From positions 1-64,000 of the forward strand of contig SVSN01000001.1 in NCBI GenBank assembly GCA_015064285.1: a stretch of 64,000 nucleotides of DNA, written 5' to 3'. The DNA is from Oscillospiraceae bacterium (lineage in GTDB: Bacteria; Bacillota; Clostridia; Oscillospirales; CAG-272). The position numbers and the translations under genes are program-made. The notes below the pieces were generated by a model. It made no database searches. It was given only the letters and a program-made list of their open reading frames with translations, and had not been told where the DNA came from. Of this stretch, positions 30,317 through 38,800 are shown piece by piece (the stretch's first letter is position 1; every line of letters begins with the position of its first letter).

Positions 30317-32608
30317 TTACTTCTGGTCACGATTGCGCAGTTCTACGCGGCGGATCTTACCGGAGATGGTCTTGGGCAGCTCGTCCATGAATTCCACAAT
30401 TCTGGGGTACTTGTAAGGAGCGGTGTGTTCCTTGACATAGTTCTGGATTTCCTTCTTGAGAGCATCGGAGCCTTCCGTACCCTTGACCAGTACGATGGAT
30501 GCCTTGACGATCTGACCGCGGATTTCGTCCGGTACGGCCGTGATGGCGCATTCCAGTACGTAGGGCAGTTCCATGATGACAGATTCGATTTCGAAGGGCC
30601 CGATCCGGTAGCCGGAGGACTTGATCACGTCGTCAGTACGGCCCACATACCAGAAATATCCGTCTTCATCACGCCATGCGGTATCACCGGTGTGGTAGTA
30701 ACCGTCATGCCATGCTTCCTTGGTAGCTTCTTCGTTCCGGTAATAGCCCTTGTACAGACCGGCGGGAACTGCTTCTGTGGTGCGGATTACGATTTCACCG
30801 GTTTCACCCACTTCACAGGACTTGCCGTCGTAGTCCACGATGTCCACATCGTACAGCGGAGAGGGATGCCCCATGGAACCGGGCTTGGGCGTGTCTCCCA
30901 CAAAGTTCCCGATTACCAGTGTGGTTTCCGTCTGGCCGAAACCTTCCATCAGGGACAGGCCGGTGTATTCCTTGAACTTGTAGAATACTTCGGGATTCAG
31001 TGCTTCGCCGGCGATGGTGCAGTGCTTGAGAGAGGAGAGATCGTAGTTTTCGATACCGGCCTTGATGAAGAACCGGAACATGGTGGGCGGCGCACAGAAG
31101 GTTGTGATCTGATACTTGGCAAACAGAGGCAGCAGATCGGCAGCATCAAACTTTTCAAAGTCGTACGCGAATACGCAGGATTCACAGAGCCACTGACCGT
31201 ACAGCTTGCCCCAGAGAGCCTTGCCCCAGCCGGTGTCGGAGATGGTGAAGTGGATGCCGTTCGGGTCACAGTTGTGCCAGTACCGTGCGGTGATGTAGTG
31301 ACCCAGAGCGTACTTGTAGCTGTGGGCGGCAATCTTCGGATATCCGGTGGTGCCGGAAGTGAAGAGCATATACATGGTTTCGTTGCCGCAGGCTTCCATT
31401 CTTCTCTCGAAGGTTTCGGGATATCCCATGAATTCATCATCAAAAGAATGCCAGCCGTCCCGGTGACCGTTTGCGATCACCTTGATGATATCCTGTTCCA
31501 CCAGTTTTTCCGCATTTTCGGCATGCATAGCGGTTTCCCCGTCGGCAGTACAGACGATTGCGGCTACGCTGGCAGCTTTGTAGCGATACTCAAAGTCGTG
31601 TTCCACCAGCATATGGGTGGCGGGGATGGCAACGGCGCCCAGCTTGTGCAGTGCGATGGATGCGATCCAGAACTGCCAGTGTCTCTTGAGAACCAGCATA
31701 ACGGTATCGCCGTGCCGGATGCCCAGAGATTCGAAATAATTGGCCGCCCGGTTGGAGAGAAGGGAGATATCCTTGTAAGTAAAACGGCGTTCGTTTTTAT
31801 TTACGTCCAGGTGGAGCAGCGCCAGCTTGTCAGGGGTCTTGGCGGCGATGGCGTCCACAGTGTCATAGGCGAAATTGTATTTGTCTTCGTTCTTGAAGGC
31901 GATCTTCTTCAGACGACCGTTTTCTTCGGTGCATTCGATGAAGTTCAGCGCCACAGCGTTTTCCGGCAGCGGAACCAGCGTGTTTTCCGTGGAAGCAGTA
32001 CCGCGTTCTTCGTACTGCTGTTCCGGATAATCATAGGCAGCGCCGCCGTTGGCGATGATGATGGCCAGGAACTTGCAGTCTCCATCTACAGCAACCATAC
32101 CATGGGGCTTGCTGCTGTCGTAATAGATAGAATCGCCGGCTTCCAGAACTTCTTCATTGCCGTCCAGAGAAACCCGCAGCTTCCCGGAGAGAATATAGTT
32201 GAATTCATGGCCTTCATGATGCCCCAGCTTGATGGGAGCGGCAGCATCATCGGCATTGTATTTTGCCAGAACCACAAAGGGTTCGGCGGCTTTATTCTTG
32301 AACAGCGGGGCCAGGTTGTGATACTGGAATCCTTTTCTGCGGGCGATGGGCAGACCGCGTCCCTGACGGGTGATACTGTATTCTTCCAGTGTGGGGCTGG
32401 AACCCTTCAGCAGGTCGGTGGTATCCACGCCCAGACGGGCAGCACATTTATAGATGAACGTAAAGGTAAAGTCCATCTCCCCGTTTTCCAGGGCTTTGTA
32501 TACATCCAGGCTCACACCGGTGCAGGCGGCCATTTCTTCTTCGGATACTTCGCACACCAGTCTCGTTTCTCTGATACGGGCGGCAACTTCTTTCAGCATT
32601 TGTTCCAT
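30317..32608 (-). CDS. XRE-type HTH + cupin + AMP-dependent acyl-CoA synthetase fusion protein
   Basis: N-term VAARIRETRLVCEVSEEEMAACTGVSLDVYKALENGEMDFTFTFIYKCAARLGV (HTH); GHHEGHEFNYILSGKLRVSLDGNEEVLEAGDSIYYDSSKPHGMVAVDG (cupin); MYMLFTSGTTGYPKIAAHSY, GFGQTETTLVIGNF, YHTGDTAWRDEDGYFWYVGRTDDVIKSSGYRIGPFEIES, PKTISGKIRR (ANL ligase). Confidence 0.93.
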   Translation of the reverse strand: MEQMLKEVAARIRETRLVCEVSEEEMAACTGVSLDVYKALENGEMDFTFTFIYKCAARLGVDTTDLLKGSSPTLEEYSITRQGRGLPIARRKGFQYHNLAPLFKNKAAEPFVVLAKYNADDAAAPIKLGHHEGHEFNYILSGKLRVSLDGNEEVLEAGDSIYYDSSKPHGMVAVDGDCKFLAIIIANGGAAYDYPEQQYEERGTASTENTLVPLPENAVALNFIECTEENGRLKKIAFKNEDKYNFAYDTVDAIAAKTPDKLALLHLDVNKNERRFTYKDISLLSNRAANYFESLGIRHGDTVMLVLKRHWQFWIASIALHKLGAVAIPATHMLVEHDFEYRYKAASVAAIVCTADGETAMHAENAEKLVEQDIIKVIANGHRDGWHSFDDEFMGYPETFERRMEACGNETMYMLFTSGTTGYPKIAAHSYKYALGHYITARYWHNCDPNGIHFTISDTGWGKALWGKLYGQWLCESCVFAYDFEKFDAADLLPLFAKYQITTFCAPPTMFRFFIKAGIENYDLSSLKHCTIAGEALNPEVFYKFKEYTGLSLMEGFGQTETTLVIGNFVGDTPKPGSMGHPSPLYDVDIVDYDGKSCEVGETGEIVIRTTEAVPAGLYKGYYRNEEATKEAWHDGYYHTGDTAWRDEDGYFWYVGRTDDVIKSSGYRIGPFEIESVIMELPYVLECAITAVPDEIRGQIVKASIVLVKGTEGSDALKKEIQNYVKEHTAPYKYPRIVEFMDELPKTISGKIRRVELRNRDQK

Positions 32609-32724
32609 AACCAAATCTCCTTTAGATGTGTATCTGTCCGGCGGCAGACACAGAATGATACGGACAGCATCGTTGGCACACTGTCCGGCTGCATCCACGG
32701 ATCCGGCAGATACAGCCCGGGACG

Positions 32725-32990
32725 AAAAAAACCGTCCCAAATTGCTTTGAGACGGATGATATTATCCGCGGTACCACTCAAATTGTGCATTGCTGCACCA
32801 CTCTGCGGGTTCCAACAAACCCTCTGCCGTCACGTGGCAGTTACGGGGAAACATTACTCGGCAGAGCCTTTGATATTCCCGACTCGGAAGGGATAGCGTA
32901 CATAGCTGCCGTGCCTGTATTCCACCGCCACAGGCTCTCTGAAACGACTTATCTGCCGTGCACACGTCTTCGTCACAGTCTTTCTTAAGT
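32725..32990 (-). promoter_or_regulatory. T-box riboswitch upstream of the XRE-cupin-AMP-ligase gene
   Basis: Minus strand: AGAGAGCCTGTGGCGGTGGAATACAGG stem-I distal motif, T-box TTTGAGTGGTACCGCGGAT, antiterminator partner ATCCGTCTCAAA, terminator CCGTCTCAAAGCAATTTGGGACGGTTTTTTT. Confidence 0.9.
32732..32755 (-). terminator. T-box intrinsic terminator
   Basis: CCGTCTCAAA-GCAA-TTTGGGACGG then T7 on minus strand. Confidence 0.9.
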
Positions 32991-32998
32991 TTGCCAGT

Positions 32999-33027
32999 AT
33001 TATAGCACGTTTTATTTTGGCTGTCAA
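32999..33027 (-). promoter_or_regulatory. Promoter for the T-box transcript (TTGACA-17-TATAAT on minus strand)
   Basis: Minus strand TTGACAgccaaaataaaacgtgcTATAAT. Confidence 0.7.
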
Positions 33028-33075
33028 CCCCTTTTTTACAGAAAACACAGTGAAAATTACACGGAAATGCAGCCG

Positions 33076-33128
33076 AATATTCATGAATATTACCAAATAT
33101 ACAGCATAAATCATGGTATATACAGCAT
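33076..33128. promoter_or_regulatory. Candidate operator cluster in divergent intergenic region
   Basis: Perfect 16-bp palindrome AATATTCATGAATATT (33076-33091) and two ATATACAGCAT direct repeats (33097-33107, 33118-33128) 21 bp apart. Confidence 0.5.
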
Positions 33129-33155
33129 CTGAGGCGTATTTATACCGCCTTCAGC

Positions 33156-33187
33156 AGTTGCATTCCTGTGGAAAATGTGGTATACTG
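33156..33187 (+). promoter_or_regulatory. Putative promoter (TTGCAT-17-TATACT) for the glycoside hydrolase transcript
   Basis: TTGCATtcctgtggaaaatgtggTATACT upstream of repeat element copy 1. Confidence 0.45.
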
Positions 33188-33216
33188 AAGCTGCCAAACC
33201 CTCTGAAAATACAAGT

Positions 33217-33470
33217 TAGCCGATTGCAAACTCACTAAAAAACGAAATGAAGCACTCAGAAACCGGCTACGGTGAGCAGGGTTGGGTCCCTGCGAACTCG
33301 CTTTACTATTTCTGATGTTTTGTAATTTCAATATTTAGTGGCACATGGAATTGCAGTCACTATATCCAGCAAAACCATTTTAAAGTTCTTTGCCTGTTTC
33401 GCGAAGCGAATACAGAGCTTTCATTTCAAGAAAGCCGCGTTCCCCTTTACAAGAGTTTTGCAATCGGCTA
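33217..33470 (+). mobile_element. 254-bp MITE-like element, copy 1
   Basis: TIRs TAGCCGATTGCAAA / TTTTGCAATCGGCTA; flanked by AAAATACAAG (33206-33215 and 33471-33480); long conserved blocks shared with 57830-58083; no transposase. Confidence 0.85.
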
Positions 33471-33497
33471 AAAATACAAGAATAAAGGAGAATCATC

Positions 33498-35222
33498 ATG
33501 CGGAAGCTGCTTACACAGACACAGGACGGAACATATGAAGTACGGGCCGCTACATACAGCCTGCGGATCCACGGACATCTGGTAGAGGTATATATCGACA
33601 ATACGCAGTTTGCTGCTCTGGACGTACGTTGTTCTGTGCCCCAGACCAACGCGGACAATACCGGCGCTGTACCTGACCCGGAACCGGATCTGCCCGTTCT
33701 GACAGAGGCAGGGGAAGAGCCGGGGAAAGCAGTGTTTGTCTGGCGGAATAAAAGCGCCCTGTGGGAGAAGACCTACACCCTTACCTGCGACTGGCTCCGT
33801 TTCCATTTTGCTCTGACCCTGCACGGCACCGGACGGGTGGATGAAATCTGGTATTTCAGCGGCAATATGGACGGACGCTGGGGAAGTGCATACGAATTCC
33901 AGGAAGGCTTCACGCCATGCATATCCTGGTACAATGAAGAAGACTATACCTTCAAAGCCAGTATGACCTGTCATCGCTGGTCGGTGCTGATGGTTCCCCC
34001 CATGTTCTGTTATGCATTCCGGTGCATGAATATGACCAGTCGTCTGGGCCTGGGACTGGTGGCGCAGAGAGGGGAGCATAACTTCCACAGTTTTGACTAC
34101 CGTGTCAGCCACACCAGTGCTTTCCGGGAAGGTTTTGCTTTGGTAACTGACCAGCACGGTCATGCCGCAGTGAACGGAGAATGGACAGCACCCGCCATTA
34201 TCGGATTCAGTGGTGACGACCAGTGGGATGTCCTGAAGAAATACACTGATTATTACTTTACCTCCGGCATTGCCATTCCCAATCCGCGAAAAGAGACACC
34301 GCGGTTCTGGTACGGCCCGCTTGTATGCGGATGGATCGAGCAGATGATCCGGGGCGTTACCACAGATACAGACACTCCCGTTGCCGATCTGGCTTGTCAG
34401 CGGATTTATGAGACCATGGCAGAGGAGATGAAGTACCATAAGCTCCATCCGGCAGCCATGATCATAGACGATAAATGGCAGAAATATTATGCCACAGACG
34501 AAGCGGATCCCGAAAAGTGGTCCGATCTGCGGGGATTTGTGGACAAAAATCTGGAAAACGGCATCCGTACCATGCTTTGGTTCAAGCTGTGGGATTCGGA
34601 TGGGTGGAACAGGGATTTGTGTGTCACAGCGGATAACGGGGACGTGTTGCTGGATCCCAGCCATCCGGAATTCCTTGCCAATCTGGATACGGCACTGTAC
34701 CGGATTCTATCTGATGAAGAAGGCTGCTACAACTGTGCCGGTATGAAGCTGGATTATGCTTTCATCAACCCCATCGGACGTAAGGTACAAACCTACTCCG
34801 GAAAATACGGTGTAGAGCTTCTGTACGAAATGCAGGCATACATATACAAAAAATCCAAGGAAATCAAACCGGATGCTCTGATCAACTGCAGTCCCTGTCA
34901 CCCGTATTTTGCTCATATCTGCGACCACGCACGCCTGCACGACTATGATGCCAAAAACCGCAACAACAGGGAAGACCTGGCCATGCGTGCCAAGCTGTTC
35001 TCCATTGCCATGCCCGGCGTGCTGCTGGATACGGACAACGCAGGGTTCCACAGTTATCGGGATACCATGCACTGGCAGCTGAATCAGCAGATGGTAGGCG
35101 TACCGGATCTGTATTCGCTGATCGGTACGGAAACCTGCCCCATGGACGATGCCGATTATGCCGCTATTGCCCAGATGTGGGACGAATACAACCGGAAAAT
35201 CGACGCCATGTACGAGGTGTAA
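33498..35222 (+). CDS. Glycoside hydrolase, alpha-galactosidase-like (GH36/GH31-type TIM barrel)
   Basis: AAMIIDDKWQKYYATDEADPEKWSDLRGFVDKNLENGIRTMLWFKLWDSDGW, MKLDYAFINPIG, INCSPCHPYFAHICDHARLHDYD. Confidence 0.72.
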   Translation: MRKLLTQTQDGTYEVRAATYSLRIHGHLVEVYIDNTQFAALDVRCSVPQTNADNTGAVPDPEPDLPVLTEAGEEPGKAVFVWRNKSALWEKTYTLTCDWLRFHFALTLHGTGRVDEIWYFSGNMDGRWGSAYEFQEGFTPCISWYNEEDYTFKASMTCHRWSVLMVPPMFCYAFRCMNMTSRLGLGLVAQRGEHNFHSFDYRVSHTSAFREGFALVTDQHGHAAVNGEWTAPAIIGFSGDDQWDVLKKYTDYYFTSGIAIPNPRKETPRFWYGPLVCGWIEQMIRGVTTDTDTPVADLACQRIYETMAEEMKYHKLHPAAMIIDDKWQKYYATDEADPEKWSDLRGFVDKNLENGIRTMLWFKLWDSDGWNRDLCVTADNGDVLLDPSHPEFLANLDTALYRILSDEEGCYNCAGMKLDYAFINPIGRKVQTYSGKYGVELLYEMQAYIYKKSKEIKPDALINCSPCHPYFAHICDHARLHDYDAKNRNNREDLAMRAKLFSIAMPGVLLDTDNAGFHSYRDTMHWQLNQQMVGVPDLYSLIGTETCPMDDADYAAIAQMWDEYNRKIDAMYEV

Positions 35223-35223
35223 G

Positions 35224-35724
35224 ATGGGCGTGATCTTTATTACCGGGGGACCGGGAACCGGAAAGTCCACCGTTGCCGCACTGCTTCATGAGAAACTGGG
35301 ATGTCCTTTGTATGAATTCGGCTGGATACCGGAATTCCGGCAGAAAAATCCCCATACCATGCTGGACTGGGAAGAGGAAGAAACTCTTTCTGTGGAAAAC
35401 CTGCTGCTGGTGACGGATAATTACCTGCGCCACGGTTTTGATCATGTGATCCTGACCGACATCCGGGAACCCTATACCGATACGGTGTACAGCCATTTTG
35501 CCCCCGGAAATATCCGGCTGTTCACGCTGATTGCAGAAGATGACGAGGTGATCCGCACCCGTGTACTGACCCGGGACAACGGAAATGCATATCATAATGC
35601 TGAAGAAGCGGTGAAAATCGGAAAGCGGTTCCGGAATCGTCCCATACTGCCGGGAGAAAAACGGATCCGCTGTGATAATATGACACCGGAAGAAATCGTC
35701 GCGGAGATTCTGAAAAGTCTGTAA
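35224..35724 (+). CDS. Small P-loop kinase/AAA-type NTPase
   Basis: MGVIFITGGPGTGKSTVAALLHEKLGCPLYEFGWIPEF; starts 2 nt after the glycoside hydrolase stop. Confidence 0.8.
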   Translation: MGVIFITGGPGTGKSTVAALLHEKLGCPLYEFGWIPEFRQKNPHTMLDWEEEETLSVENLLLVTDNYLRHGFDHVILTDIREPYTDTVYSHFAPGNIRLFTLIAEDDEVIRTRVLTRDNGNAYHNAEEAVKIGKRFRNRPILPGEKRIRCDNMTPEEIVAEILKSL

Positions 35725-35730
35725 AGAAAA

Positions 35731-35772
35731 AAACTGCACGAATGACTTGAAACAGTGATCGTGCAGTTTTTT
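35731..35772. terminator. Bidirectional intrinsic terminator
   Basis: AAACTGCACGA ... TCGTGCAGTTT with A-rich 5' and T-rich 3' flanks. Confidence 0.85.
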
Positions 35773-35848
35773 GATGCCAGACAAAAGCACCCCCATGGTT
35801 TTCCACAGGGGTGCAGTATGTTTGGGCAAAAACCGGGAACGCAGCAGA

Positions 35849-38800
35849 TTACTTGTACAGTTCAGTGAATCTGGTGAGACGTTCGTACTTAGCCTTGGCG
35901 TTGGCTTCAGCCTGTGCGAAGAGCTGTTCTGCTCTTTCGGGGTTGGTCTGAGCCAGACGGCTGTAACGGTTTTCGTTCTTGATGAATTCCTGATAGTCGC
36001 CGGTGGGTTCCTTGCTGTCCAGCGTGAAGGGGTTCTTGCCTTCTGCCTTCAGAGCAGGGTTGTACCGGAACATCTGCCAGTAACCGCAGTCTACAGCCTT
36101 CTTCATTTCCAGCTGGCAGTTCTGCATGGTGCCCTTGATACCGTGCATTTCGCAGGGTGCGTAGCCGATGATGATGGAAGGACCGTTGTAAGCTTCAGCT
36201 TCGGTCAGAGCCTTCAGCAGCTGGTTCATGTCAGCGCCCATAGCAACCTGAGCAACGTAAACATAACCGTAGGACATGGCGATTTCAGCCAGGTTCTTCT
36301 TGCCGATTGCCTTACCGGCAGCTGCGAACTGTGCAACCTGACCGATGTTGGAGGCCTTGGAAGCCTGACCGCCGGTGTTGGAGTAAACTTCGGTATCGAA
36401 TACCATGATGTTTACATCTTCGCCGGAAGCGATTACGTGGTCCAGACCGCCGAAGCCGATGTCGTATGCCCAGCCGTCACCACCGAAGATCCAAACGGAC
36501 TTCTTAGCCAGGTAATCCTTTTCGGCCAGGATCTTGGGAGCTACGGGACAGCCTTCAGCAGCAGCCTTTTCCAGTTCGGGGATCAGAGCCTTTGCAGCAG
36601 CTTCGTTAGCCTTACCGTCATCCTTGGTATCCAGGAATGCCTTTGCAGCAGCCTTGAATTCGTCGGAAGCCTTTTCGGAGGCAGCCATTTCTTCAACGTA
36701 ACCGATCAGACGGTTGCGGATAACCTTCTGACCCAGGTGGATACCCAGACCATGTTCAGCGTTATCTTCGAACAGGGAGTTAGCCCATGCGGGACCGCGG
36801 CCGGATTCCTTGTTTACAGTGTAGGGAGTCGCAGGAGCGGAACCACCCCAGATGGAGGAACAACCGGTAGCGTTGGAGATGTACATTCTTTCGCCGAAGA
36901 GCTGAGTGATCAGACGGGCATAAGAGGTTTCAGCACAACCAGCGCAGGAGCCGGAGAACTCGAGCAGGGGCTGCTTGAACTGGGAACCCTTAACGGTGGC
37001 GTTGATCAGTTCGGGCTTTTCGGATACGTTGGCAACAGCGTAGTCCCAGGGTTCAGCCTGATCCTGCTGGGTGGAAGCCAGTACCATCCGGAGAGCCTTC
37101 TTATCGGTGCCGTCCTTTTCAGCCTTGGCGGTTACGGGACAAGCCTTAACACACAGAGTACAGCCCATGCAGTCCAGAGGAGAAACAGCCATGGTGAACT
37201 TGTAGTTGGTCTTGATAACGGGCTTGGCAGTGAACTTGGTGGCTGCAGGAGCTGCTGCTGCTTCTTCTTCGGTCATAGCGAAGGGACGGATAGCAGCGTG
37301 AGGACATACAAACGCACAGTTGTTACACTGGATACAGTTTTCGGGAATCCATTCGGGAACGTAAACGGCAACACCGCGCTTTTCGGAAGCGGTGGAACCC
37401 TGCGGGAAGGTACCGTCAACGTAGTCAGCGAATGCGGATACGGGCAGGCTGTCACCGGCCATAGCGTTGGTAGGCGTTACAACGGTGTTTACGAACTTGT
37501 CCAGGTCAGCTCTCTTGGAAGAGAATGCAGCCTTGGGAGCGTCTTCACCGGCGTTCTTCCATGCAGCGGGAACAGCAACTTCCACGAATGCGTCTGCGCC
37601 TGCGTCGATAGCGGCATAGTTCAGGTCAACCATGGCCTGGCCCTTCTTGATGTAGGACTTGTATGCCATCTTCTTCATGTATTCGATAGCTTCGTCCTTG
37701 GGCAGGATGTTGGCCAGCGCGAAGAATGCGGACTGCAGAACGGTGTTCTTAACCTTGGCGTTCCCTACCTGCTTGGTAGCGATGGTGGTAGCGTCGATGG
37801 TGATGAACTTGATGTTGTTTTCAGCCAGGTAGGACTTAACCTTAGCGGGCAGGTTAGCTTCCAGTTCTTCGATGGTGTGCCATGCACAGTCAAGCAGGAA
37901 GGTACCGCCGGGCTTGATATCGCTTACCATGTCATACTTCTTCAGGTAGGAAGAGTTGTGGCAGGCAACGAAGTCAGCCTTGTTGATGTAGTAAGGAGAC
38001 TTGATGGGCTTGTCACCGAAACGCAGGTGGGAAATGGTGATACCGGAAGTCTTCTTGGAGTCATACTGGAAGTATGCCTGGATGTACTTGTCGGTGTGGT
38101 CGCCGATGATCTTGATGGAGTTCTTGTTGGCGCCGACAGTACCGTCACCGCCCAGACCCCAGAACTTGCAGGCGATGGTGCCGGCAGCTGCGGTATCGGG
38201 AGCGGGCTTTTCTTCCAGGGACAGACCGGTAACGTCGTCAACGATACCGATGGTGAAGCTGTTCTTGGGGCATTCAGCATCCAGGTTGGCGTATACAGCG
38301 AAGATGGACTGCGGAGGAGTATCCTTGGAGCCCAGACCGTAACGACCGCCTACAACCTTGATGTCGCCCTTGCCCATGGTAGCCAGAGAAGTAACAACGT
38401 CCAGATACAGAGGTTCGCCCAGAGAGCCGGGTTCCTTGGTTCTGTCCAGAACTGCGATCTTCTTACAGGTTTCGGGGATGGCTTCAACCAGCTTTGCGGG
38501 AACGAAAGGACGATACAGACGAACCTTGATCAGACCAACCTTTTCACCGGCAGCTACCATGTAGTCGATAACTTCTTCGGCTACGTCGCAGATGGAACCC
38601 ATAGCGATGATAACCTTTTCAGCATCCGGAGCACCGTAGTAGTTGAACAGTTTGTAATCGGTACCGATCTTTTCGTTGATCTTGTCCATATATTCTTCCA
38701 CGATTGCAGGGAAAGCGTCGTAGTAGGGGTTGCACGCTTCTCTGTGCTGGAAGAAGATGTCACCGTTTTCTGCGGAACCGCGCAGAACGGGATGTTCGGG

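Noticed and set aside
32860-32920. Definite T-box specifier codon (GCU Ala or UAC Tyr)
   Set aside because: The canonical loop-E landmarks are not clear enough by eye; left unassigned.
33338-33538. ORF MAHGIAVTISSKTILKFFACFAKRIQSF...
   Set aside because: Lies in the 254-bp repeat; a similar peptide string (VAHGIAVTISSRIHFKSF) occurs in copy 2 only because the DNA is repeated. Not treated as a gene.
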